Notes: generated from the letters alone by a model not told the origin. DNA of 37,890 nt from an uncultured Collinsella sp. (GCA_900549085.1 URMO01000015.1:1-37890); one strand, 5' to 3'; positions 24,311 to 31,925 are shown, numbered from the stretch's first letter. Program-made: numbers and translations.

Positions 24311-25342
24311 CTAACCCACGGCCCTCGCCGCGTTGAATATGCACCGCTTGACGTTCATCTGGTGCTCCATGACAGCCGTTTTCAGCCAGCCCCAGTAAGA
24401 GCACACGCGCCTCGCCAAGCGCTCGGTGCGCCTACGCATGTAGCGCGCGAACGCGCGTCGCAGTCGTTTCCAGAGCCTCTTTCGCAAGTCGACCCGGCGC
24501 CCGCGAGCGCACCAGATGCGATAGCCCGCGAAGTCGATGGGCTCGGCGCCGTTGCGCCTCACCTTCCACGGCTTCAGCGACAATCCTAGCCGCCCCAAAA
24601 CGCGTGCGGCGATGGCCGCGGCCTTCCTGAGCGAGCGCTTTGAGTTGCCGAGAAAATAGCCGTCGTCGGCGTACCACACCTGACATCCCGCGAGCCTCAC
24701 GCGCTTGCCGCGCCGCTCCTTCGCCGCCTCCTCGACCGCGTGGTACGCGAACGAGATCACGAACGCCGCCAACCGAAGCGACAGGTAGCTGCCGAGGATA
24801 AGGACGCCGTTCATCGTCGACAGCAGCGAATGGAGCAGGTAGAGGACTTGGCTGTTCTTGACGTAGCGCGCCACCAGACCCTCCACTATCGCCGTTTGCA
24901 TCGAGCCGTAGCAGTTGCGGATGTCGACGTGTACGTGGTAGGCGAAGCGATGAACCGCGCGCCTGAGCTTGCGCATCCCCAGCGCCGCACCCTTGCCCTT
25001 GACGCCGCTCGACACCTGCCAGAAGCCGACCTTGGCGGCAAGGAGCGGCTCGAGTGCCCCAACGCACAGGTAGTTGCACACCTGCCGCTTGATACTCTCG
25101 ACGCTTATCTCGCGCAGCTTGCCGCTGTTCGGGTCGTGCTTCAGGTAGGTTCGAATCGGCTCGAACGTAAGCGTCTCAGTCGAGAGCTCTAGCCAGATGC
25201 GGTCGACGAACGCCGTTTCGGTGCCGTATTCGTCGGCGACGCGCCAGCCGTTCTCCTTGCCGGAGTCGCTTTTCTTCCATCGGTGCAGGGCCTCGACGAC
25301 GCTCTTGCGCGTGAACTCGAGGCCCTTGCAGTAGGTTTTCAT
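24311..25342 (-). CDS. DGR reverse transcriptase
   Basis: The 343-residue protein copies the TR transcript into cDNA with errors at adenines. Motif 1 region is RTYLKHDPNSGKLREIS. Motif 2/3 contains SGVKGKGAALGMRKL. Motif A is HVDIRNCYGSM (Asp140). Motif 4 is LILGSYLSLR, where DGR enzymes usually have (I/L/V)GxxxSQ. The catalytic box is WYADDGYFLG (224-227). A DFAGYRIW segment and the thumb-end SYWGWLK follow. No intron maturase, endonuclease or other domain is attached. The start is the ATG at 25342 with a weak purine-rich site. The C-terminal third is strongly Arg-rich. Confidence 0.93.
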   Translation of the reverse strand: MKTYCKGLEFTRKSVVEALHRWKKSDSGKENGWRVADEYGTETAFVDRIWLELSTETLTFEPIRTYLKHDPNSGKLREISVESIKRQVCNYLCVGALEPLLAAKVGFWQVSSGVKGKGAALGMRKLRRAVHRFAYHVHVDIRNCYGSMQTAIVEGLVARYVKNSQVLYLLHSLLSTMNGVLILGSYLSLRLAAFVISFAYHAVEEAAKERRGKRVRLAGCQVWYADDGYFLGNSKRSLRKAAAIAARVLGRLGLSLKPWKVRRNGAEPIDFAGYRIWCARGRRVDLRKRLWKRLRRAFARYMRRRTERLARRVCSYWGWLKTAVMEHQMNVKRCIFNAARAVG

Positions 25343-25499
25343 AGATCAAAGCTCTTTCTGTCTGTCATACGAGCGTTCGCCTTGCGGCTACCAGCCCGTG
25401 AGCCTTGCGGACAAATTTCACTCAAAGGAGTCAGGCTGAGCCGCGTCCCGCCAGAAAGCGGCGGGCGCGGTAGACACGGTGCGAGTAGAGATTTATAGA
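25343..25499 (-). other. Leader between TR and the reverse transcriptase gene
   Basis: These 157 bases hold no gene and no Avd-like frame. In other DGRs the sequence downstream of TR is part of the structured RNA that primes cDNA synthesis, so this stretch is expected to belong to the TR RNA. Small GC-rich inverted segments (cgcgcccgcc against ggcgggacgcgg) could fold. Confidence 0.5.
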
Positions 25500-25612
25500 C
25501 AGATTGCCGGGAGACGAAGTTCCAAGTGGCCCTACCGGACCTGTTCCTCGAGTTCGCGTAACGAAGACCGGCATTCGAGCCGTTCCTCAGGTTGCCGAGG
25601 AACTGAACCAGA
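25500..25612 (-). repeat. DGR template repeat (TR)
   Basis: The 113 bases match the variable repeat 213 bases away except at 13 positions. At every one of them the TR coding strand has A and the VR has C, G or T. The TR coding strand holds 21 adenines. Read in the VR frame the TR gives LVQFLGNLRNGSNAGLRYA then NSRNRSGRATWNFVSRQ. It is rich in AAC/AAT and AGG codons, as expected for a DGR template. It lies between the target gene and the reverse transcriptase. Confidence 0.96.
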
Positions 25613-25653
25613 AACCAGCGCCGCCCTCACCGTGAATCCCTGTTTGGGGTTAG

Positions 25654-25671
25654 GAGGGGGCCAGCCCCCTC
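25654..25671. repeat. Stem-loop 1 between TR and VR
   Basis: Perfect 7-bp stem gaggggg / ccccctc with loop ccag. It directly abuts the next stem-loop. No T-tract on either strand, so not a terminator. Confidence 0.8.
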
Positions 25672-25688
25672 TCAGGGCTACGCCCTGA
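25672..25688. repeat. Stem-loop 2 between TR and VR
   Basis: Perfect 7-bp stem tcagggc / gccctga with loop tac, ending two bases before the target gene's stop codon. It touches stem-loop 1 with no gap, giving two stacked hairpins. Confidence 0.8.
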
Positions 25689-25689
25689 T

Positions 25690-27315
25690 TCACCCCCGGC
25701 TACGGCCCGTAGCAGAAAGCCGGGAGACGAAGTGCCAAGGGGCCCAACCGGACCCGTACCACGAGTACGCGTAACGAAGACCGGCAAGCGAGCCGTTCCA
25801 CAGGTTGCCGAGGAACAGAACCAGACGGATTGTGCCTTTGACCTTACCGCCGGATGTGTCGAAGTAGAAGTAGTCGCCGACACCAGTCGTCGCCGAGCCG
25901 CCGAGCCCCTTTCCCAAGATAAGGCCGTTGACGAACTGGATGTCGAGCATGTAGCCATCTGCCGTCGGCATGCACGCCGCCGTCGGGGTCACCCCGTCCG
26001 CCACGGCGTTCTTCTTCTCATTGCGGGTGTCGGGGTTGACCGCGATGCCGAAGCCCGTGCCATCGGAGACGAAGAGTGTATCGCCCATGAACTCCCACAG
26101 GCCCAGCCCCGTCTCGACGCCGGCGTCCTTGAACGGATGCTTGCCGTCCTTCGCCACCTGGCCGTCGCCAACGAGGGCATCGGTGTTGCCCGTGCACCAC
26201 GGCGCACTCTGGAGCCATGTGTTCACGGTCGTGTCGAACGCCTTGGTGACGTCCATGAGAAGCGCCACGTTGCCGTCTGCGAGCGTCTCCTTGCCGCCGA
26301 CAACGGCGCCGTCGAACACGTCGTATGCGGCTGCGGCACCTCGGTCTGGGCACGTGGTGCCCGTGTCGGTGCCGTACATCATCGACGCGCCAACGGGAAT
26401 CTTCGCCGCCTGCTCGGCGGTGACGACCACGCGCGTGACTCCCGTCTCGGCGAGCGCGGGGTGGATCTGGATGTTGAAGTCCGTGCAGCCCGGGAAGTCC
26501 ACCTGGGAGGACTTGCAGAGCGTCTTGGTCAACTGGTGGAAGTTGATATACCACTGGTCGTAGACGCTCATGCCCGAGTAGCCCGTGGTCGCGGTCTTGC
26601 AAAGGTCGACGAGCGAGTCGTGCGACGTCGTGCGGTTGGCGACCTTCGCGCCCGAGACGGAACGCGGGCGCCCTTCGGCGTCGATGCTCATGGGATACGT
26701 CGGCGTCAGCATGTACGGTCGCAGCGTGCCGTCCGGCAGCAACGCCTTGGGGTTCGGCTGCGAGCCGCTGAATCGGCTGTCGGACCACGAGACGAGCAGG
26801 TTGCCGTTCACCAGCACCTCGACCGCCTGCCACACGACCGGCGCGATCTCGTAGACGTTGTTGCCGTGTCCGTTGTCCACGCGCGAGAAGCCGTAGTCGA
26901 CGCCGTCGATGGCCTCGACCCACGGCACGCCGTCGGCGTCGGCACCGGCGTTGGCGGACACGTGGAACCACGGGCCGCCCTCGGTGTCGAACGGGTCGAC
27001 AGCCGCGCTCGTCGCCGTCGCTGGCACGAACTCGGTGGAGGCCACGCGCTTCGCGGCGGCGCTCATCGGCTGGATGTCTGTGGGGCTGCCCGCCGGGATG
27101 AGGAACGTGTACACCAGCCCCGTCTTGTGCTTGTCCACCATCGCGGCGACGCTCTCGTTGGCGTAGCGGCCCGTCGAGGCGTCGCGCTCGAGCGCCTTCT
27201 GGTCGCCCAGATTCTTCACCGCGCCGACAAGCGCCCACACCGCCTTGTCCGATGCCAGCGGGTCCGCGTACTCGAACCCCTCGGTTGCCTGCTCGGTTGC
27301 CTGCGTATCGGCCAT
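25690..27315 (-). CDS. DGR target: phage tail-fibre protein with a variable C-terminus
   Basis: The 541-residue protein starts directly after the previous stop (TAA ATG). The bulk is Gly/Asp/Thr-rich and beta-prone, with an adhesin-like middle (SVYDQWYINFHQLTKTL). The last 45 residues have GTIRLVLFLGNLWNGSLAG, the C-type-lectin-like end that DGRs diversify; residues about 497-535 are the VR. Compared with the TR, 11 residues differ, among them three Trp and two Tyr replacing Arg and Asn. It probably binds host receptors at the tail tip. A constant tail ATGRSRG follows the VR. Confidence 0.9.
   Translation of the reverse strand: MADTQATEQATEGFEYADPLASDKAVWALVGAVKNLGDQKALERDASTGRYANESVAAMVDKHKTGLVYTFLIPAGSPTDIQPMSAAAKRVASTEFVPATATSAAVDPFDTEGGPWFHVSANAGADADGVPWVEAIDGVDYGFSRVDNGHGNNVYEIAPVVWQAVEVLVNGNLLVSWSDSRFSGSQPNPKALLPDGTLRPYMLTPTYPMSIDAEGRPRSVSGAKVANRTTSHDSLVDLCKTATTGYSGMSVYDQWYINFHQLTKTLCKSSQVDFPGCTDFNIQIHPALAETGVTRVVVTAEQAAKIPVGASMMYGTDTGTTCPDRGAAAAYDVFDGAVVGGKETLADGNVALLMDVTKAFDTTVNTWLQSAPWCTGNTDALVGDGQVAKDGKHPFKDAGVETGLGLWEFMGDTLFVSDGTGFGIAVNPDTRNEKKNAVADGVTPTAACMPTADGYMLDIQFVNGLILGKGLGGSATTGVGDYFYFDTSGGKVKGTIRLVLFLGNLWNGSLAGLRYAYSWYGSGWAPWHFVSRLSATGRSRG
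25699..25713. promoter_or_regulatory. Hairpin at the 3' end of VR (candidate target-recognition element)
   Basis: gctacggcccgtagc folds as a 6-bp stem with a 3-base loop (7-bp symmetry). It starts at the base where TR/VR homology ends and is absent beside the TR. In the Bordetella phage BPP-1 DGR a hairpin just downstream of the VR is needed for efficient homing, so this is a good candidate for the same role. Here it lies inside the coding sequence for the constant C-terminal tail. Confidence 0.75.
25713..25825 (-). repeat. DGR variable repeat (VR)
   Basis: This 113-base copy of the TR sits in the 3' end of the fibre gene. It differs from the TR at 13 sites, all at TR adenines. In coding-strand order the changes are A to T, T, C, T, T, T, T, G, T, C, C, T, T. 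Homology stops abruptly on both sides. The bases needed for stop codons cannot arise from any A change in the TR. Confidence 0.96.
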
Positions 27316-28218
27316 TTAGGCACCTACCTTTCGCATTTGGCAAATCTTGCCGTTTACCTTCTTGAGTCCCAGCGCCGTCACGGCAGCCGCCGAGTCGATA
27401 ATCGACTGGTAGTTCAGGGCTGCCGTCTTGGCGTCCTTGAGCGCCGCCTGCGCGTCGGCGAGGGCCTTGGCCGAATCCTGCTCGCGCTTCTGCTCGGCAG
27501 TCTTGCGCCCCGCCTCCGCCTCCTTGCGCCCCGTCTCGTTCTGCCCGCGCTCGGTCTCTTTTTCCTTGCGCCCCGCCTCGGCGTCGGCGCGGCCCTTCTC
27601 CGCCGTTTCGACAGAAGCCTTGAGCTGCTTGAACTCGTTGTTGACCTTGTTCACGCCAGCCGCCGCGTCCGTCGCGGGCTTCTTGAGCTCCGCGATCTGC
27701 TCGGCGGTGAGGTCGCTGTATCTCAGCGCGTCGCCCTTCGGCACGCCGACAACCAGCACATTGCCCTCCATCGCCGCCGTTGCCTCCGAGCCCGAGGCAA
27801 GAGTCGTGGCGCGTGCCCCCTTGACCTCGGCGGCGACAGCCTTGTCGCGTGCGGCCTCCGCCGCCTTCTGCGCGGCCTTGGCCTCGTCTCGCGCCGTCTC
27901 CGCGTCCTTGATGGTGCGCTGGTCGCTCGGCTCGTAGATATACTCGGCGGGCTTGGCTCGCCTCTTTACGTCCCAGAGTGCCTCGATGCGCGTGCGCCCG
28001 CCGTAAGCCTCGTCCGTGATGTAGGCCCATGCGTACACGCGCCCAGCCGCCTGGAGCAGCTCGTCGGGAATCTTCGCCTTGCTGTCGGCCACCGCAACCG
28101 TGTAGCACGTCCCCGTGGTCGACTTGGCGAAATGCACCTGCTCGCAGCCGACAACCTCGACCTCGCGCCCGGTGTCCCACTGCCACAGCTCGCCGTCAAG
28201 CACCTGCAATGCCGCCAT
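27316..28218 (-). CDS. Tail-fibre / baseplate attachment protein with a long coiled coil
   Basis: The 300-residue protein has an N-terminal beta domain (LQVLDGELWQWDTGREVEVVG, then YAWAYITDEAYGGRTRIEALWDVKRRAKP), a pattern typical of proteins that anchor fibres to the tail or baseplate (BppU-like). A long coiled coil (about residues 100-270) contains degenerate heptads such as GRKEKETERGQNETGRKEAE. It overlaps the portal stop (TGATG) and precedes the DGR target without a gap. I infer it links the variable fibre to the virion. Confidence 0.72.
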   Translation of the reverse strand: MAALQVLDGELWQWDTGREVEVVGCEQVHFAKSTTGTCYTVAVADSKAKIPDELLQAAGRVYAWAYITDEAYGGRTRIEALWDVKRRAKPAEYIYEPSDQRTIKDAETARDEAKAAQKAAEAARDKAVAAEVKGARATTLASGSEATAAMEGNVLVVGVPKGDALRYSDLTAEQIAELKKPATDAAAGVNKVNNEFKQLKASVETAEKGRADAEAGRKEKETERGQNETGRKEAEAGRKTAEQKREQDSAKALADAQAALKDAKTAALNYQSIIDSAAAVTALGLKKVNGKICQMRKVGA

Positions 28219-29642
28219 CACTCATCACCTTCCTCGTCCTCATCGCCCTCCTGGGCACCCTTCGCGTTCGCCGCCAGGGCGGGCGGCAGCGCTGCCATGC
28301 GCTCCTCCTGCTCCCGCTGCTTGCGCTCCAAAATCTTCGCCCTCTCGTCGGGCGTGATGTTCGGCAGCTTTCGCAGGATCGTCTCGTCGTCCAGATACTC
28401 GGCCTCCAGGCACACGGTCTCGACCTGCTCCTTGGTGTTGCTGATGCGAGTGTGCGTGAACACGGGCGTGTCCTCGATGCCCTGGAGGGCAAGGATGTCC
28501 ATGATACCCTCGCGGATGTGGCGCTCAAACTCGGCGGCCTCCTCGTCCATCGGCTGGTATGCCGCGTCGATATGGTCGTTGGTCGCCCCCGCCGCGATGG
28601 TGTGGACGTCCAGCGCGCCGAAGTCCTCGTAGATGTCGGCCTTGATCTGCGCCAGCGTCTCCTTGCGGCCCTCGACGGGCACCTCCTGCGTGTACGGCGT
28701 CACGGACTGCCCCTGCTCGGCGTCGACCTCGGCCACGTGCGTCAGCTTGAGCTTCGCCCGCCACAGGTCGAGGTCCCTGTCGTCCATGCCGCCGGCTCCG
28801 TTGATGAGCCAGTAGATCTGTGCGCAGTCGCGCGTGTCGTTCACCAGGCCGCTCTTGATCAGGTCGTAGGCGTCGATGCTCTCGCGCATGCCGACGAGCG
28901 TGCTCTGGTGCGCGTCGCTGCCCCAGACCGCCACGATGGGCAGGCGGGAGTAGTTCTCCGCATCGACGGCCAGCTTCATCCCGTCCGCCGGTATCTCCCG
29001 ATACGTGACCTTGTAGGCGCGCTTGGCCTCGGCCACCTCGAAGTCGAAGCCGCTGCCGCCCGACACCATCTCCGTGTAGCCGTCCTGCTCGTAGAGGGTC
29101 GCGTGCCACGGGTGGTCGGAGTCAAGCCGCCAGAACCTCACGCCGGCGTATAGCGCCCCCGAGTACTCGTCCCACACCGGGCAGAACTCGTCGGCGGTGA
29201 ACACGTCGATGTGGTCGAGGTTCCAAAACGGGAATGACACACCGTGGATGAGCGCCTTGAGCCCCATCTCCATGACGTCGTCGTCGAAGCGGTCGCCAAG
29301 CCCCTCCTTGGTCGTGTCCTTGCCGCCCGCCGAAACGTCCACGAAGCTCACGCCCTTACCGAGCGAGTACGTGCAGCGCTGGACGTTTAGGCGCTTGAAC
29401 AGGTTACTCGCCAGCCTCAGCTTCGAGGCCGTGAAGTCCTCGGCCTCGGCACCGGAGCACGAGTAGATCTTCTGCACGAAACGGTTGATCGTGACGTTGT
29501 GCTGGCGGTAGTACTCGTTCGCGGTGACGGCGTTGCGGTACATCTCGCTCGACATGTGCCGCTCGATGGCATCTGCCGCGAACGCCGTCGCCGACGCCGC
29601 CGCCTTGAGGTCGCCATCGGTCACCAAAGGACCCTTAGACAA
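28218..29642 (-). CDS. Portal protein (SPP1 gp6-like)
   Basis: The 474-residue protein forms the dodecameric DNA entry ring. Seen: NVTINRFVQKIYS, LFKRLNVQRCTYSLGKG, GLKALIHGVSFPFWN, AYDLIKSGLVNDTRDCAQIYW, and the helix DAEQGQSVTPYTQEVP, which match the order of SPP1-type portals. The C-terminus is very acidic (EGDEDEEGDE), as in that family. It lies 5 bases after the large terminase gene, the usual order. Confidence 0.9.
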   Translation of the reverse strand: MSKGPLVTDGDLKAAASATAFAADAIERHMSSEMYRNAVTANEYYRQHNVTINRFVQKIYSCSGAEAEDFTASKLRLASNLFKRLNVQRCTYSLGKGVSFVDVSAGGKDTTKEGLGDRFDDDVMEMGLKALIHGVSFPFWNLDHIDVFTADEFCPVWDEYSGALYAGVRFWRLDSDHPWHATLYEQDGYTEMVSGGSGFDFEVAEAKRAYKVTYREIPADGMKLAVDAENYSRLPIVAVWGSDAHQSTLVGMRESIDAYDLIKSGLVNDTRDCAQIYWLINGAGGMDDRDLDLWRAKLKLTHVAEVDAEQGQSVTPYTQEVPVEGRKETLAQIKADIYEDFGALDVHTIAAGATNDHIDAAYQPMDEEAAEFERHIREGIMDILALQGIEDTPVFTHTRISNTKEQVETVCLEAEYLDDETILRKLPNITPDERAKILERKQREQEERMAALPPALAANAKGAQEGDEDEEGDE

Positions 29643-29647
29643 AGCCG

Positions 29648-30844
29648 CTACCTCCCTTCAAAAAATGGGTTTACCTGCCGTTTCGCAGGCTTGTACATGC
29701 GCAGTGTTGCCACGCCGTAACGGAGCGCGTCGCAGCTGTGGTCCTCGACCTTGACGGGCTTGTCGCCGTCCGCTTTGGCGTCCCAGCAGTAGCCGCCGAG
29801 CTCGCCTATCAGCCCCGTGCAGGCGTCGGAGATGCGCACCGTGCCGTTGCCCAGGCACACATCCGTCTCTCGTATGCCGTCCGCGACGTCGTTGCGCCCA
29901 TTCTTGGTCTTGAACCCGGCCTGCCGCATCGCGGCGATGAAGCTCGTGGCGCTCGGGTCGATGATGAACTTGGGCGGCTTGCTCAGCCCGCGCACGAAGT
30001 CGGCCATGTCGGCCACGTAGTCGGCGTCCGTCTTCTGGTGCCCCGTGTCGCGGCCGCTGTAGCGGTACTCGTCGACCACGTGCCACACCTTGCCGTCAAA
30101 CGCCCACAGCAGCGCCGCGAAGGCGTTCTGCGTGCCGTAGTCGCAAGACACCGCGTACTTGGCGGCGCAGCCCGTATACCGGCTCTCGAGGGCACCCTCC
30201 CACCCGGGGTAGACCAGGCCCTCGGCCAGCGTCCACTTGCCCAAGATGTAGCGGTCGTAGTACACGCCGCTGCCATAGTCCTTGATGAGGGCCTCGATGA
30301 CATCCGGTGCCAGCGCACCGTCCCAGATCGTGTAGTCCTGCCTGTAGATGTCGCTGTCGCCGTCGAGGAACCGCTTGAACCAGTGGTTGGGACTGTCGGG
30401 GTTGCAGGTACCGTCGAAGCGGCTGTGCTCGCAGCGCAGGCGGCTCTTGAGCATCTGGAACACATCTTCGCTCCACGTGGCGACCTCGTCGCCGTAGACC
30501 CACTCGAACGTGGCGCCCTGAATCTTGGATACGCTTGTCTTCTTATCCGCCCCGAGGCAGTAGACCTTGCGCCCGAATATCTGGGCCGTGTTGTCCCGCC
30601 CGATCTGGCTGACGACGTCTTCGCTGTAGAGTGAGCGCATCGGCTCGAGGATGTTGCGCTCGAGCGTCGAGCGGGTGTTCCCGATCATCACCGCCAGCCC
30701 CTCGCCCCTCATGGCGAGAAGCCTCTGCGGTATGGTCACGGCTATGTCGACGTAGCTCTTGCCCGAGCCCGTCGCCCCGCACTTCACGTTGTAGCGGTGC
30801 GTGCAGTTGGCGAGGTACTCGCGCTGCATCCTCGTGAGCGGCAT
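29648..30844 (-). CDS. Terminase large subunit
   Basis: The 398-residue packaging motor has an N-terminal ATPase with Walker A GATGSGKSYVD (about residues 23-33) and Walker B WVYGDEVATWSED. The C-terminal RNase-H-like nuclease has first acidic residue in VSCDYGTQNAFA, a second near FIIDPSATSF, and a third in VEDHSCDALRY. It is compact (usual range 400-550 residues). It belongs to the Terminase_3/PBSX-type group as I recognise it. It precedes the portal gene. Confidence 0.95.
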   Translation of the reverse strand: MPLTRMQREYLANCTHRYNVKCGATGSGKSYVDIAVTIPQRLLAMRGEGLAVMIGNTRSTLERNILEPMRSLYSEDVVSQIGRDNTAQIFGRKVYCLGADKKTSVSKIQGATFEWVYGDEVATWSEDVFQMLKSRLRCEHSRFDGTCNPDSPNHWFKRFLDGDSDIYRQDYTIWDGALAPDVIEALIKDYGSGVYYDRYILGKWTLAEGLVYPGWEGALESRYTGCAAKYAVSCDYGTQNAFAALLWAFDGKVWHVVDEYRYSGRDTGHQKTDADYVADMADFVRGLSKPPKFIIDPSATSFIAAMRQAGFKTKNGRNDVADGIRETDVCLGNGTVRISDACTGLIGELGGYCWDAKADGDKPVKVEDHSCDALRYGVATLRMYKPAKRQVNPFFEGR

Positions 30845-30847
30845 CGG

Positions 30848-31273
30848 CTACTCGTCCCCGCCGATTGAGGACGGCACGGACAGCACCAGCTCCTTGGCGG
30901 CCTTGAGCACCGCCGTGTCGGTGGTATCCATGATGCGCTGCGCCTTGGCGTACTCCTGCGGGTACTTGCGCTCCAAAAGCCACGCCGCCGCCTGCCAGCT
31001 GTCGCCGCTCGCGTCCATGATGCGGCCCACGAGCGTCGCTTTGCGCTCGACTTCGGCCTTTTTTAGAACGTGACACAGTTGACGCTGATTGTCTGTTCTG
31101 GGGTGGTTGATCCAGCGGCTGTATGTCTCACGTGCGACCCCGAGATACGCGGCGATGTCCCTGTCGGTCATTCCGGCACGGCACAGGCGGACGGCATCCT
31201 CGATGCCCTCCTTGGTCAGTTTTTCACGCCCTTTTCCCGCCACAAAATCACATTTCCGCTGGTAGATAGCCAT
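30848..31273 (-). CDS. Terminase small subunit
   Basis: A 141-residue protein with an N-terminal helix-turn-helix (DAVRLCRAGMTDRDIAAYLG, then VARETYSRWIN) and a helical middle (SWQAAAWLLERKYPQEY) typical of small terminases that recognise the packaging site. I prefer the ATG at 31273 (MAIYQRKCDF). A GTG at 31333 would add 20 Arg/Lys-rich residues. Neither has a well-placed ribosome site. It is the first gene after the terminator at 31357-31388 and so likely starts the late transcript. Confidence 0.85.
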   Translation of the reverse strand: MAIYQRKCDFVAGKGREKLTKEGIEDAVRLCRAGMTDRDIAAYLGVARETYSRWINHPRTDNQRQLCHVLKKAEVERKATLVGRIMDASGDSWQAAAWLLERKYPQEYAKAQRIMDTTDTAVLKAAKELVLSVPSSIGGDE

Positions 31274-31356
31274 ATGGAAACGCGAACGTTCCCACCTTTT
31301 TACACACGTGGACAAGCGCGTGCGTTTGCCCACGAGCGTAAAAAGGGGGTAACGTT

Positions 31357-31388
31357 TAAAGAAAAGGCCCCGGTTTCCCGGGGCCTTT
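31357..31388 (-). terminator. Terminator between early and late genes
   Basis: A perfect 11-bp stem (31363-31373 with 31378-31388) with a GAAA-type loop is followed on the minus strand by ttcttt. It lies 50 bases after the upstream gene and about 85 bases before the small terminase, so it marks the early/late boundary and could be an antitermination target. Confidence 0.85.
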
Positions 31389-31437
31389 CGGCTACTCGAC
31401 CTTGGTCGACTTGATTCTGATCACCTCGGCCAGCCTC

Positions 31438-31866
31438 TCAAACGTCTCCGTCTAGCTTCTGCCGTCTGTGCGCGGCCTGTCGTATGCGGTTGCTCTCCGC
31501 CTCTTCCTCGAGCCGCCTCTTCCGCTCCGCCAGATAGCACCCCTTGCACAGCCTCCACTTCTTCGCCTGCGCCGACGTGTCGAACACGGGCCGCGCGTCG
31601 CACACGATGCACAGCCCATCCGTTCCGGTCGAAAAGCGCCCGTACCGCTGCCGCGCGTGCCTCACAGCGCTCGGCGTCACCCTGAGGTCCGCCGCGATCT
31701 CCGCTGCCGTCCGCTCCGGGTGCGCCTGCATCCGCCCTATCATCTCGTCCGTCCACAGGACGTAAGAGGAGCGCCCCTTCCGGAGCGCCCACTCGTCCCT
31801 CAACGGATGTGTTGACTTTGTGGATGGGCCTTTTGGCCCATCTCCTACAGGTGGCCTACACGCCAT
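31438..31866 (-). CDS. DNA-binding protein with HTH and zinc-finger motifs
   Basis: The 142-residue protein has a Myb/HTH-like region (WTDEMIGRMQAHPERTAAE, then LRVTPSAVRHARQRYGRF) followed by a zinc knuckle (CIVCDAR and LCKGCYLAERKRR) and a basic helical end. It lies last in the early block, just before the terminator, a common place for late-gene regulators. The start at 31866 follows AGGGGG with 7-base spacing; earlier in-frame ATGs at 31872 and 31905 are possible. The regulatory role is inferred. Confidence 0.7.
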   Translation of the reverse strand: MACRPPVGDGPKGPSTKSTHPLRDEWALRKGRSSYVLWTDEMIGRMQAHPERTAAEIAADLRVTPSAVRHARQRYGRFSTGTDGLCIVCDARPVFDTSAQAKKWRLCKGCYLAERKRRLEEEAESNRIRQAAHRRQKLDGDV

Positions 31867-31925
31867 TCGCATACCCCCTCGCGCTCGGTTTGCTTCGGTT
31901 ACCATACCAAGCGCCGGGGACCACC

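Noticed and set aside
24311..25342. Reverse transcriptase considered as a group II intron or retron enzyme
   Set aside because: No maturase or endonuclease domain, no msr/msd structure, no intron boundaries; the adjacent TR/VR pair with adenine-specific differences fits only a DGR.
25343..25690. TR region considered as a short coding gene
   Set aside because: The frame through TR reads on without a start or ribosome site and ends in the leader; TR function explains the similarity to the fibre C-terminus.
25654..25713. Stem-loops between TR and VR considered as a transcription terminator
   Set aside because: None is followed by a T-tract, and termination here would cut off TR and the reverse transcriptase, which must be transcribed.
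26018..28186. 722-codon minus-strand frame overlapping the fibre genes in another frame
   Set aside because: It overlaps two real genes in the same direction, is Arg/Gly-rich without domain motifs, and ignores their start/stop coupling.
25732..28632. 966-codon open frame on the plus strand opposite the fibre genes
   Set aside because: It is antisense to well-supported fibre, DGR and portal genes, is Arg/His/Val-rich low-complexity sequence, has no ribosome site, and runs against the phage operon. It results from GC-rich codon bias.
31389..31437. Short open frame ending IRIKSTKVE after the HTH/zinc gene
   Set aside because: About 20 codons with no plausible start codon or ribosome site; likely the untranslated end before the terminator.
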